This document shows positions 8,667 to 15,364 of a stretch of 17,199 nucleotides of DNA, piece by piece. Each line of letters begins with the position of its first letter. The stretch's first letter is position 1. The position numbers and the translations under genes were made by a program. Below the pieces are notes generated by a model. It made no database searches, had not been told where the DNA came from, and saw only the letters and a program-made list of their open reading frames with translations. The stretch comes from Flavobacterium sp. Its GTDB lineage: Bacteria > Bacteroidota > Bacteroidia > Flavobacteriales > Flavobacteriaceae. The stretch spans positions 1 to 17,199 of the forward strand of contig JASLHL010000141.1 in assembly GCA_030152225.1 (NCBI GenBank), in the 5' to 3' direction.

Positions 8667-9113
8667 ATGAGAATCATGCTACTTGTATGTTGCCTGCTCC
8701 TAGGGTGTACAGCAAAACTTCAAGCCCAAAATTACTTTGTTGGGCCAACAGTCAGCTACCAGTACCAAAAGGGAAGCCTCCTAAAAACGGGGATCTATTA
8801 TGCGTCTGATTTTAATTCGAATCACATTGTAAAACTCGATGCTACGGCTAACTTCACTTGGGTGCAGCACAACTATGCTGTCATTCCTGAAATAGCCGCT
8901 ACTTACTATTCCGAGATGTACTATATCGGTTTATTTGGCCGAGCTGAAGTAACCCCTTACACCCTCACCGCAAAAGTGGGCTTATCGGCCTTGACCGTGT
9001 TGGAAGTTGACTTTGGGTATGGATTTTCTATTGCGGATAAAACAGGCTATACTCCTATCAATGGATTTACAACCTCCTTGCGTTTTAATATTCCACTGAA
9101 TAGCAAATTATAG
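8667..9113 (+). CDS. Small exported protein, probably outer-membrane beta-barrel-like; hypothetical
   Basis: A 148-residue protein I do not recognise. It has a hydrophobic leader with two reasonable cleavage sites: after LQAQ (ordinary signal peptidase) or before C14 in LLLGC (lipoprotein). The rest alternates polar and aromatic or hydrophobic residues (NYFVGPTVSYQYQ, YYSEMYYIGLFGRAEV, EVDFGYGFSIAD, TTSLRFNIPL), a pattern typical of short transmembrane beta-strands, so an 8-strand-like barrel or a lipoprotein beta-sandwich is possible. A purine-rich AAAGAGACG precedes the ATG. It converges on the nitroreductase gene with 51 bp between and no visible terminator. Confidence 0.7.
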   Translation: MRIMLLVCCLLLGCTAKLQAQNYFVGPTVSYQYQKGSLLKTGIYYASDFNSNHIVKLDATANFTWVQHNYAVIPEIAATYYSEMYYIGLFGRAEVTPYTLTAKVGLSALTVLEVDFGYGFSIADKTGYTPINGFTTSLRFNIPLNSKL

Positions 9114-9164
9114 CGTTCTCTTGATCGAAATAAGACTACTCAAGTTACTCGTCCTGATTTATTG

Positions 9165-9797
9165 TTAAAACTCTAAGACGAATTCTTCTTTGGTAACCCT
9201 TACTTTTTTCATGGGTGCAATCCAATCATTAGCTGGATCTGCATATCCTACATACATCAAGGACACGCTCTTTAAGCCGTGTTGCTTTAGATCTAAGACA
9301 CGATCAACCACTTCATTACTGAATCCCTCTGCGGGAGTAGAATCTACTCTTAATTCAGCCGCTTGAGCTAATGCTAATCCCAAAGCAATATAGGTTTGAC
9401 GAGCCGTGTGCGCAAAGTTTACTTCACTAGGTTGATTCAAATAAATTTGCTTTAATTTATCCGTATAGCTACTAAATCTTCCTCTAGGTAAATCACGTTG
9501 ATCTGTAGTAAAATTGTAAACAGTATCGATTCGCTCTTCCGTATACCGATCCCAAGCTGCAAAGATTAACACATGCGAACAATCGCGCATACACTCTGGA
9601 TTTAATGCTCCTTCTGCTAATTTTTCTTTAATCGCTTGATCGCGAACTACCAGTAATTTAAAAGGTTGAAGCCCTGAGGATGTCGGTGCTAACCGAGCGG
9701 CTTCAACAATTTTATCTATGTGTTCTTCACTTACTTTTTTCGTGGAGTCATACGCCTTTACAGCATGCCTCCAATTCAAATTTTCTATTAATGACAT
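9165..9797 (-). CDS. NAD(P)H-dependent nitroreductase-family flavoprotein (NfsB-like)
   Basis: A 210-residue FMN-dependent oxidoreductase, expected to be a cytoplasmic homodimer reducing quinones, nitro compounds or other electrophiles with NAD(P)H. The N-terminal FMN-binding segment is WRHAVKAYD (residues 9-17). The family segment AARLAPTSSGLQPFKLLVV is at about 33-51. The helix QTYIALGLALAQAAEL and the C-terminal SVSLMYVGYAD / PMKKVRVTKEEFV segments also fit the family. Length is typical. It lies 5 bp after the OhrR/MarR-type regulator and is surely co-transcribed with it, so it is probably induced by oxidants or electrophiles sensed by that regulator. The physiological substrate is unknown. 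Confidence 0.9.
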   Translation of the reverse strand: MSLIENLNWRHAVKAYDSTKKVSEEHIDKIVEAARLAPTSSGLQPFKLLVVRDQAIKEKLAEGALNPECMRDCSHVLIFAAWDRYTEERIDTVYNFTTDQRDLPRGRFSSYTDKLKQIYLNQPSEVNFAHTARQTYIALGLALAQAAELRVDSTPAEGFSNEVVDRVLDLKQHGLKSVSLMYVGYADPANDWIAPMKKVRVTKEEFVLEF

Positions 9798-9802
9798 CGC
9801 TA

Positions 9803-10228
9803 TTATTTTTGTTTATTTAAAATTTTCATCACACTATTCTTCAGCTCTAAGACCTCTTCTTCCGAAACTTGCATAGATTCCATTAATTGCTGTGGAATGT
9901 CTTTTGCCTGTTCCTCTAAAGCCAATCCCTTTTCCGTTAGTGATATTTTCACTACGCGCTCATCCTCTGGACTTCGTCTTCTTTTTACCATTCCCTTTTG
10001 CTCCATCCGCTTTAACAGAGGCGTGAGCGTTCCACTGTCCAAAAAAACTTTGTCTCCAAGTTGTCCAACAGTTTGTTCGCGCTCTTTCCACAAAACCATT
10101 AGCACCAAATATTGTGGATACGTAATTCCCAAATCATCCAAAAAAGGACGGTAGTGATGGACTATCTCTCTCGCCAAAGCGTAAATAGGAAAACATACCT
10201 GATCGTCAAGGGATAAGGAATTAATCAT
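9803..10228 (-). CDS. OhrR-type MarR-family redox-sensing repressor (one-cysteine class)
   Basis: A 141-residue winged-helix repressor counted from the ATG at 10228. The frame extends to a TTG at 10255, but that lies on the -7 promoter element, so the ATG is preferred. The reactive cysteine C12 in DDQVCFPIY is the only cysteine. Tyrosines at +4, +14 and +25 from it (Y16, Y26, Y37) match the spacing of C15, Y19, Y29 and Y40 in Bacillus subtilis OhrR, where they support peroxide sensing. The DNA-binding wing and helix are seen in TVGQLGDKVFLDSGTLTPLLKRMEQKGMVKRRRSPEDERV. The partner gene is a nitroreductase rather than the usual peroxidase Ohr. A palindromic operator over its promoter (10267-10284) indicates autoregulation. 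Confidence 0.9.
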   Translation of the reverse strand: MINSLSLDDQVCFPIYALAREIVHHYRPFLDDLGITYPQYLVLMVLWKEREQTVGQLGDKVFLDSGTLTPLLKRMEQKGMVKRRRSPEDERVVKISLTEKGLALEEQAKDIPQQLMESMQVSEEEVLELKNSVMKILNKQK

Positions 10229-10252
10229 AAAAACTGATTTAGATATAAAAAA

Positions 10253-10276
10253 CAAAGATACATTATTATATTGTGT
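10253..10276 (-). promoter_or_regulatory. Promoter of the OhrR/MarR-nitroreductase operon
   Basis: On the minus strand a perfect TAnnTTTG match (TATCTTTG, 10260 to 10253) is preceded 17 bp upstream by a TTG within the palindromic operator. Transcription would start near 10246, about 18 nt before the ATG at 10228. This supports that start over the upstream TTG. Confidence 0.65.
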
Positions 10277-10284
10277 ACAATATA
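10267..10284. promoter_or_regulatory. Palindromic operator, probable OhrR/MarR binding site
   Basis: TATATTGT-GT-ACAATATA is a perfect 8+2+8 inverted repeat, and one further outer pair (10265/10286) also matches. It covers the -33 region of the regulator's own promoter, where binding would block RNA polymerase. OhrR-family operators are AT-rich palindromes with TTGT/ACAA-like arms, which this resembles. A lone ACAATA half-site occurs near 10315. Confidence 0.7.
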
Positions 10285-10350
10285 GTTTTAAGCAACATTT
10301 AAGATTTAACTATACAATACTTTAATTTCAAGCATGTTAATGCCTTTATC

Positions 10351-10379
10351 ACTTACCAACTAGTAAGTAGTTTCTACTT
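10351..10379. promoter_or_regulatory. Interlocking inverted repeats upstream of the DsbA-like gene
   Basis: ACTTAC (10351-10356) pairs with GTAAGT (10363-10368), and AAGTAG (10365-10370) pairs with CTACTT (10374-10379), so the two dyads share four bases. They lie about 35-60 bp upstream of the -7 element at 10414, where they would not be transcribed from that promoter, which favours a protein-binding site. The binding factor is unknown. Confidence 0.4.
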
Positions 10380-10413
10380 GGAAACGAGTCCCCTTTTCTC
10401 TCCGCTATTGGCT

Positions 10414-10421
10414 TATCTTTG
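10414..10421 (+). promoter_or_regulatory. -7 element for the DsbA-like gene
   Basis: TATCTTTG is an exact TAnnTTTG match 81 bp before the ATG at 10502. No TTG stands at the expected -33 distance, consistent with dependence on an activator. A TATCCT-N9-AGGATA dyad (10441-10461) lies in the resulting leader. Confidence 0.45.
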
Positions 10422-10501
10422 TTGTAGTTCTTTGAGAACATATCCTCTTAAAAATAGGATAGTTCTTGTCTTACTATTTATTAATTTACACCACGACGTA
10501 C

Positions 10502-11512
10502 ATGGTCAAACAAGCAATGCTATATAGCTTCACTCTTTTTTTAATGCTTTTTACGTTGAACAGCAGTGGTCAAGAAAAAACGAAAATGATGAACGAGAAT
10601 AAAACAAACAACCCGCTCTTGTGTGATATTGAAACAGGGGTATGCGAAACACCCGACACACAAACAACACAACAACCTACAACAAACGCGCCAATACAAG
10701 GTGAGAAGATTAAAGTAGTCTATTTCACTGATCCTATTTGTTCTTCCTGTTGGGGGATTGAACCTCAACTACGCAAGTTAAAATTGGAATATGGTTCACG
10801 TATTGAAATAGACTATCGCATGGGAGGGCTTCTACCCGATTGGAACTACAACAGTGGTGGAATTAGCAAGCCCGCAGATGTTGCACAGCATTGGGATGAG
10901 GTTAGTGTATATTACGATATGCCCATTGATGGCGATGTGTGGATTGAAGATCCGTTGAGTTCTTCTTATCCGCCGTCTATTGCGTTTAAAGCAGCCCAAA
11001 TTCAAGATCAAGACAAGGCGATTACCTTTCTACGCGTAGTTCGAGAAATGGTCTTCTTACAAAAGAAAAATATTGCCAAATGGGAACACTTAGCAGCGGC
11101 AGCCAAACAAGTTGGTTTAGACCTCACTCAATTCAAATCCGACTATGAAGGAAGGGCAAAAGCGCTATTTGAAGCTGATTTACAACTGGCGAAAACCTAT
11201 GGTGTACGTGGATTTCCAACCCTATTTTTTGAAGGTAAAACGGGGGAAAGACAACTCGTTTACGGTACAAAACCCTATCCTTTTTATGAAACAGCCATCT
11301 TAACCCTCAACCCTCACATACAAAAACTACACTACACTAAAACCTCGGAATATTTGTTTAGCGTATACCCCACACTTACAGCCAAAGAATTTGCTGAATT
11401 AGCAGGACTATCTAGAGTTGAAAGCGAACAACAGTTACTTGAACGCACTGCAGCAGGAGTTTTGGTACAAACCGATACAAAAAACGGCTCCATTTGGGCG
11501 GTAAAAAACTAA
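10502..11512 (+). CDS. DsbA-family thioredoxin-fold protein (FrnE/YjbH-like, CSSC motif)
   Basis: A 336-residue protein counted from the ATG at 10502; an earlier TTG (10466) is unlikely. The thioredoxin-type active site is C80-S-S-C83 in VYFTDPICSSCWGIEPQL. It is followed by the helical insert (IAFKAAQIQDQDKAITFLRVVREMVF) and the cis-proline loop GVRGFPTLFF typical of the DsbA/FrnE class. Residues 1-23 look like a signal peptide (LYSFTLFLMLFTLNSSG), pointing to the periplasm. However, a second ATG pair at 10586/10589 would give a cytoplasmic form starting just before NNPLLCDIETGVCE. That segment has two extra cysteines (C41, C48 in the long form) that could form a second disulfide or bind metal. 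Role: probable disulfide exchange or oxidative-stress function; the substrate is unknown. It stands alone and ends in a shared terminator. Confidence 0.85.
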   Translation: MVKQAMLYSFTLFLMLFTLNSSGQEKTKMMNENKTNNPLLCDIETGVCETPDTQTTQQPTTNAPIQGEKIKVVYFTDPICSSCWGIEPQLRKLKLEYGSRIEIDYRMGGLLPDWNYNSGGISKPADVAQHWDEVSVYYDMPIDGDVWIEDPLSSSYPPSIAFKAAQIQDQDKAITFLRVVREMVFLQKKNIAKWEHLAAAAKQVGLDLTQFKSDYEGRAKALFEADLQLAKTYGVRGFPTLFFEGKTGERQLVYGTKPYPFYETAILTLNPHIQKLHYTKTSEYLFSVYPTLTAKEFAELAGLSRVESEQQLLERTAAGVLVQTDTKNGSIWAVKN

Positions 11513-11535
11513 AAAGCAATACTGTATTGAAACAT

Positions 11536-11570
11536 AAAAAAAGGGCGACTTGAATAAGTCGCCCTTTTTT
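11536..11570. terminator. Bidirectional terminator between the DsbA-like and alcohol dehydrogenase genes
   Basis: GGGCGACTT (11543-11551), a 4-nt loop and AAGTCGCCC (11556-11564) form a perfect GC-rich stem that continues into matching A and T runs. It lies 24 bp after the plus-strand stop and 9 bp after the minus-strand stop, serving both convergent genes. Confidence 0.93.
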
Positions 11571-11578
11571 GAGGAATA

Positions 11579-12634
11579 TTATTTTTTCAACGATGCCATA
11601 TCAATAACAAAGCGATATTTGACATCACCTTTTAACAAGCGATCATACGCCTTGTTGATGTCTTGCATTTGAATCAGCTCGATATCCGAAGTAATATTGT
11701 GTTTTCCACAGAAATCTAACATTTCTTGCGTTTGTGCAATTCCACCGATTAGAGATCCAGAGAAACTAATGCGGTTGAGAATTAAGCTAAATGCCGAAAC
11801 AGGTAGTGGATGTTCTGGTGCACCCACCAATGTCAAGCGTCCATCTCTTTTTAAAAGGCTGAGGTAAGCATTAATATCGTGTTGAGCCGAAACACAGTCT
11901 AAGATAAAATGCAAGGTAGCAGCATGGTTTTTCATTTGCTCTTTGTCTGTAGATAAGATGACCTCATCAGCTCCTAAGCGCTTAGCATCTTCCACTTTTG
12001 ATTGGGACGTCGTAATCACCACCACATGAGCCCCCATTGCTTTGGCAATTTTCACAGCCATATGCCCTAAACCACCAATACCGACAATGCCTACTTTTTG
12101 ACCTGGTCCAACTTGAGCATGACGCAAAGGAGAAAAAGTCGTAATTCCCGCACAAAGCAAAGGAGCTGTTGCTGCTAAATCTAGATTTGCGGGTACTTTT
12201 AGCACAAAATCTTCATCGACTACCACGCTTTCTGAATAGCCCCCAAAGGTTTGCCTGTTCAGGTGGGCATCGTGACTGTTATACGTTTGAATATTACCTT
12301 CTTCACAATACTGTTCCAACCCTTCTTTACAACTCTCACAGCTGCGGCAGCTATCCACCATACAACCTACCCCTACAAGATCGCCAACTTTGTATTTCGT
12401 TACCGCAGCCCCCACTTGCACTACTTTTCCTACGATCTCATGTCCAGGAACATTTGGGTATTGGGTTCCGCCCCATTCATTTCGAGCCGTGTGTAAATCC
12501 GAATGGCATACTCCACAATACAAAATATCAATTTCAACGTCCTTTGCCGTTACCGCTCTACGGCTAATATTCATCTGTTTCAAATCTGCTTCTGGTGCTT
12601 CTGTACCATATGCTTTTACGTTTTTCGTTTGCAT
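11579..12634 (-). CDS. Zinc-dependent NAD(P) alcohol dehydrogenase (CAD/YahK-like)
   Basis: A 351-residue cytoplasmic medium-chain dehydrogenase that should interconvert aldehydes and alcohols, probably with NADPH as in YahK/cinnamyl-alcohol-dehydrogenase relatives (cofactor inferred from family). Catalytic zinc ligands are C40 (CGVCHSDLH), H65 with E66 (VPGHEIVG) and C161 (LLCAGITT). Structural zinc ligands are C96, C99, C102 and C110. The Rossmann motif GIGGLG is at residues 185-190. Length and motif order are standard. It follows the AraC-family regulator on the same strand with a 91-bp gap holding its own promoter and two direct-repeat sites shared with the regulator's promoter. It is therefore probably an induced detoxification enzyme for aldehydes; the inducer is unknown. 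Confidence 0.93.
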   Translation of the reverse strand: MQTKNVKAYGTEAPEADLKQMNISRRAVTAKDVEIDILYCGVCHSDLHTARNEWGGTQYPNVPGHEIVGKVVQVGAAVTKYKVGDLVGVGCMVDSCRSCESCKEGLEQYCEEGNIQTYNSHDAHLNRQTFGGYSESVVVDEDFVLKVPANLDLAATAPLLCAGITTFSPLRHAQVGPGQKVGIVGIGGLGHMAVKIAKAMGAHVVVITTSQSKVEDAKRLGADEVILSTDKEQMKNHAATLHFILDCVSAQHDINAYLSLLKRDGRLTLVGAPEHPLPVSAFSLILNRISFSGSLIGGIAQTQEMLDFCGKHNITSDIELIQMQDINKAYDRLLKGDVKYRFVIDMASLKK

Positions 12635-12656
12635 TTTTTTCTTTTTAAGTTGATTG

Positions 12657-12664
12657 TAAAACTA
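12657..12664 (-). promoter_or_regulatory. Probable -7 element of the alcohol dehydrogenase gene
   Basis: On the minus strand TAGTTTTA (one base from TAnnTTTG) lies 23 bp before the ATG at 12634. No TTG -33 element is present, as expected for an activator-dependent promoter. The proximal GCTCA repeat begins 33 bp upstream. Confidence 0.45.
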
Positions 12665-12683
12665 GTTTATAATTCTGCGTTTC

Positions 12684-12726
12684 CTTTTGCTTTAAAGCTC
12701 AAATTACCTTACTCAAACGCTCATTT
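12684..12726 (-). promoter_or_regulatory. Tandem AraC-regulator sites upstream of the alcohol dehydrogenase
   Basis: Two direct repeats with core GCTCA (plus-strand reading) at 12697-12701 and 12719-12723 are exactly 22 bp apart, about two helical turns. The distal copy (12706-12726: ACCTTAC, 6 nt, GCTCATTT) matches the copy at 13599 in 15 fixed positions and overlaps the stop codon of the AraC-family gene. The proximal copy is weaker outside its core. Confidence 0.55.
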
Positions 12727-13550
12727 TATTCTATCGCTGTTGGTGATACGCCATACTGCTTTTTAAAAGCTGTAGAAAAGTGAGACGGATTCTTAAATCC
12801 TACCTCCAAATAAATAGTTTGAATCTTTTCTTTTGACTCTTTCAATCGGCTATAAGCTACCTCTAAGCGCTTTTTAATCATCCAGCGTTGGGGGGTTAAA
12901 TTGCTTACCTTCTTAAAATCTCTCTTAAAAGTAGCTAAACTTCTACCCGAATAAAAGGCAATTTCTTCTAAGGTTAAATCATCCATATAATGATCATTTA
13001 GAAATTCTAAAATATCGATCTTCCACGGTTCGGTAAAATCAAACAACAAGGGGTAAAAGACCGCTGAATTATTAAGTAAAGCGTAAATTCCCTCTAGTAA
13101 TTTGAGCTGAATCACCTCTTTACTAGGCGTGGTATTTTCCTCGAAATAGGGCGTTAAGGATTCGAATAAACTCGTAACATCTACGCGTTTTTCAACGGGG
13201 AAAACATTCGTATCTGAAACAGTAATTTCCCTCGGTAGTTTTGACTTGTTTAGCTTGCTGTAAAATTCTTTTAATACACTGCGTTTAAAGGTTAAGGAAA
13301 TTCCTTTATAATGGGCATTCCCCACACTATTCTTGTGCATGATCAACTGGTGATTACGCCTAATAAACACACATTCCCCAGCTTTTACGCGGATCTTTTT
13401 ATTGCGATCTTCAATGATTTGCTCGCCTGAATAGACATAAACTAATACATGCTCTGGAGCGGCATGAAAACACTTCTCACTGAAATCGGAATAACAAGAC
13501 AGAAAAATTCCATCGTAATTAACGGTCTTTAGGCGATCTTTTACTTGCAT
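12726..13550 (-). CDS. AraC-family transcriptional regulator
   Basis: A 274-residue regulator. The last ~95 residues form the double helix-turn-helix: DILEFLNDHYMDDLTLEEIAFYSG and IQTIYLEVGFKNPSHFSTAFKKQYGVSP, the second being the well-conserved AraC signature. The N-terminal ~170 residues form a beta-rich, cupin-like sensor region (VLVYVYSGEQIIEDRNKKIRVKAGECVFIRRN) that would bind the inducer, which is unknown. It is transcribed toward the alcohol dehydrogenase, and both promoters carry the same tandem repeat sites at the same distance from their start codons. The simplest reading is activation of the dehydrogenase and autoregulation. It is preceded by the terminator of the Lys/His-tail protein gene, so it has its own promoter. 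Confidence 0.92.
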   Translation of the reverse strand: MQVKDRLKTVNYDGIFLSCYSDFSEKCFHAAPEHVLVYVYSGEQIIEDRNKKIRVKAGECVFIRRNHQLIMHKNSVGNAHYKGISLTFKRSVLKEFYSKLNKSKLPREITVSDTNVFPVEKRVDVTSLFESLTPYFEENTTPSKEVIQLKLLEGIYALLNNSAVFYPLLFDFTEPWKIDILEFLNDHYMDDLTLEEIAFYSGRSLATFKRDFKKVSNLTPQRWMIKKRLEVAYSRLKESKEKIQTIYLEVGFKNPSHFSTAFKKQYGVSPTAIE

Positions 13551-13572
13551 CTTCTTTTACTTTTTACTTCTA

Positions 13573-13580
13573 TAAAGATA
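13573..13580 (-). promoter_or_regulatory. Probable -7 element of the AraC-family regulator gene
   Basis: On the minus strand TATCTTTA (one base from TAnnTTTG) lies 23 bp before the ATG at 13550. As at the dehydrogenase promoter, there is no TTG -33 element and the proximal GCTCA repeat begins 32 bp upstream. Confidence 0.45.
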
Positions 13581-13598
13581 GTCATCCTATTTTTTAAA

Positions 13599-13641
13599 AC
13601 CTTACGCTAAGGCTCATTTCTATATACTCAAAAGCTCACTT
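13599..13641 (-). promoter_or_regulatory. Tandem AraC-regulator sites upstream of the regulator's own gene
   Basis: GCTCA cores at 13612-13616 and 13634-13638 are 22 bp apart. The proximal copy is ACCTTAC, 6 nt, GCTCATTT, and the distal one is TACTCAAAA then GCTCAC. Each shares most of its bases with the distal site in front of the alcohol dehydrogenase gene (12706-12726). A short CCTTA-N3-TAAGG dyad at 13600-13612 overlaps the proximal copy. Confidence 0.55.
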
Positions 13642-13678
13642 TTATCAACGAACGGGTATAACATCAGCCACGTTAAAA

Positions 13679-13708
13679 CAAAAAAAGAACGCCTACTAAG
13701 GCGTTCTT
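13679..13708 (-). terminator. Terminator of the Lys/His-tail protein gene
   Basis: A perfect 10-bp stem (AAGAACGCCT 13685-13694 with AGGCGTTCTT 13699-13708, 4-nt loop) is followed on the minus strand by a run of T. It lies 8 bp after the stop codon at 13716 and insulates the AraC-family gene. Confidence 0.9.
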
Positions 13709-13715
13709 CTACTTG

Positions 13716-14162
13716 TTAATCACAATGATCATGGTGATGCTTGTGTTTATTTTTTTTCTTGTACTTGTTTTTGTGCTTCTTGTGCTTGTTTTTGTGTTCA
13801 TACGGGTGATAATGATTGTACACATACACGTTGTTATTCCATTTTTCCTGTTGCTCTATGGTGAGTATATCGCCAATTTTCACGCGTATTTCTCGATATA
13901 ATTGGTCTTTTTTTCGATTGAGTTCATACTCGCTATAGCGCTTGTTACTCGCCCATCGGTTGTATTGCCCTTCATAATCCCTTTGATACTGATTAATCTG
14001 GTTCCACTGGCTCTCTTTTAACCCTAAAACTGAGGCATCATCATACACTAACGAAACTAATCCTCCCAAATTAATTCCAATACTCGTGCTGCTTACTTTT
14101 GTTTGGGCGCTAGCAAACGAAGCCATCAAGACAAAGGCTCCTACAATAACACTTTTTTTCAT
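13716..14162 (-). CDS. Small periplasmic Spy/CpxP-like protein with Lys/His-rich metal-binding-type tail
   Basis: A 148-residue exported protein with a signal peptide of about 19 residues (MKKSVIVGAF ... FASAQ). The central helical part holds LGLKESQWNQINQYQRDY and, about 50 residues later, ILTIEQQEKWN. This pair of L-x-x-x-Q segments resembles the LTxxQ motifs of Spy/CpxP-type periplasmic proteins, which act as chaperones or metal sensors. The last ~35 residues are almost all K, H and N and end HKHHHDHCD, with one cysteine; such a tail could bind Ni, Zn, Cu or Co, or contact nucleic acid or anionic polymers. The gene stands alone with its own terminator, diverging from the unknown gene at 14447. 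Spy/CpxP relationship is inference; metal binding is likely but untested. Confidence 0.8.
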   Translation of the reverse strand: MKKSVIVGAFVLMASFASAQTKVSSTSIGINLGGLVSLVYDDASVLGLKESQWNQINQYQRDYEGQYNRWASNKRYSEYELNRKKDQLYREIRVKIGDILTIEQQEKWNNNVYVYNHYHPYEHKNKHKKHKNKYKKKNKHKHHHDHCD

Positions 14163-14446
14163 CTTACTACCTGTTTTAATTTTCCTTTTTCATTTTGTTA
14201 GTAAGGCAAAACAATAATTGAATAAAAAAACAATCTTCAAATTATATTTCTTTTTCATAAGAAGTATACACCAAATTAAACGAGATATTGGTGATTTTCA
14301 AACACTATTCACTTAACATTAACTAATTACTACTACTCGTTTTCTGTAAACTGTTCGTTGTCAACGGTGAGTGGTGAGTGGTGAAACGTCAACTGATTAC
14401 TGTAAACTTCTTCATAATTGCTTACTTTTATGCTCAAAAAGCAAAA
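14163..14446. other. Divergent intergenic region
   Basis: 284 bp, AT-rich, between the divergently read genes at 13716-14162 and 14447-15340. On the minus strand TTGTTTTG with a TTG 16 bp upstream (around 14206-14232) is a weak promoter candidate for the Lys/His-tail gene. On the plus strand TACTTTTA (14423-14430) is a one-mismatch -7 element 16 bp before the ATG at 14447. The stretch 14354-14393 carries GTTGTCAAC followed by three GTGGTGA-like units and CGTCAAC, related to the repeat DNA on the other side of the gene. Confidence 0.5.
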
Positions 14447-15340
14447 ATGAAAGAAATTTATCAACTCGAAACACTAGAAGAACTAGAGGGATTTGTAGCA
14501 CAACAAACAGCTGAGGCTTTACGTCCTGTCTTACTTGAAGCCTATACACGCCTCCTTCAGTATAAAAATATCGAAGAATGGAACCACTTGGTTCGCCTCT
14601 GTGAAACCTTAGCTTTAACGGGATGGGGAGATGAAGAACCGCAAGAAGCACTTGCTTCCAAATGGATCAATGGCACCTTCTATACGGTACTACAAAATAA
14701 GCGCTTTGAAGCAAAAGAGGGAACCTCACAATCGTGGCGTAAACAAAAAGACAGCTATGTTTTAGATGGAAAAGAGGTGGATCTAACTCCATATGGTGCA
14801 ACTATACTAGCCTCACAGCGAAATAAACTTCCCAAAGCACCTATTCGATATTCACGCTCAGGCAACTATCAAAAATCGCTACAACCTTTTATCGATCAAC
14901 TAGATACACTTAAGACACTTCTAATTCAGGAAACACAACCTGAACGCTATGGTCATGCATTTTCCTATATTGGCTTAAATCTGTTCTTCAGTAACCACGA
15001 TGATCAACATCATACCGTGCGCAATGAATACTACCACGCAGAAGAAGATGTTCCCGAAGAATTAAAAAATGCACCAGACAATTTACCGCTTTATAGCATT
15101 CGTCCTCGTTTGAAAATAAGCAACCTTTCAACCAAAGAGAATGAACTTAGACTCTTGGTTACACGCCATTTTACCAAAGAATTTGGCTTCAAAACCATAC
15201 AGGAACAAAAACAAATCTTATTAGAAGATATCCTTGAAATTATTGATCAACTAGCAATCAAACTACAAAAGAAAAAAATAACTTATGACACTGAACTACT
15301 GAAAGTAGACATTGAACGCCTATTTGCGCTGTGGAAGTGA
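14447..15340 (+). CDS. Hypothetical cytoplasmic protein, family not recognised
   Basis: A 297-residue, charged protein with no motif I recognise. The ATG at 14447 is preferred because a -7-like TACTTTTA lies just upstream. The frame is open back to a GTG at 14378, and that extension happens to look like a signal peptide ending in FYAQ, but it begins within repeat DNA. The N-terminal half is helical (EEWNHLVRLCETLALTGWGDEEPQEALASKW). The middle has a basic segment (RNKLPKAPIRYSRSGNYQKSL) and an acidic/His stretch (NHDDQHHTVRNEYYHAEED). The C-terminus is helical and coiled-coil-like (QEQKQILLEDILEIIDQLAIKLQKKK). There are no membrane segments. It stands alone, flanked by repeat DNA on both sides, which may mark it as an acquired or strain-variable gene. 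Confidence 0.75.
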   Translation: MKEIYQLETLEELEGFVAQQTAEALRPVLLEAYTRLLQYKNIEEWNHLVRLCETLALTGWGDEEPQEALASKWINGTFYTVLQNKRFEAKEGTSQSWRKQKDSYVLDGKEVDLTPYGATILASQRNKLPKAPIRYSRSGNYQKSLQPFIDQLDTLKTLLIQETQPERYGHAFSYIGLNLFFSNHDDQHHTVRNEYYHAEEDVPEELKNAPDNLPLYSIRPRLKISNLSTKENELRLLVTRHFTKEFGFKTIQEQKQILLEDILEIIDQLAIKLQKKKITYDTELLKVDIERLFALWK

Positions 15341-15364
15341 TTTAGTTGACGGTTGATTGACGGG

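Noticed and set aside
9114..9164. Terminator between the convergent barrel-like and nitroreductase genes
   Set aside because: No stem-loop followed by a T run could be found in this 51-bp gap.
10229..10255. Upstream TTG start for the OhrR-type regulator
   Set aside because: The TTG lies on the -7 element TATCTTTG, so it would be upstream of the transcription start; the ATG at 10228 also gives the usual OhrR N-terminus.
14378..14446. GTG start giving a signal-peptide-like extension to the unknown gene
   Set aside because: The extension begins in GTGGTGA repeat DNA and spans a likely -7 element; the rest of the protein looks cytoplasmic. Kept only as an alternative.
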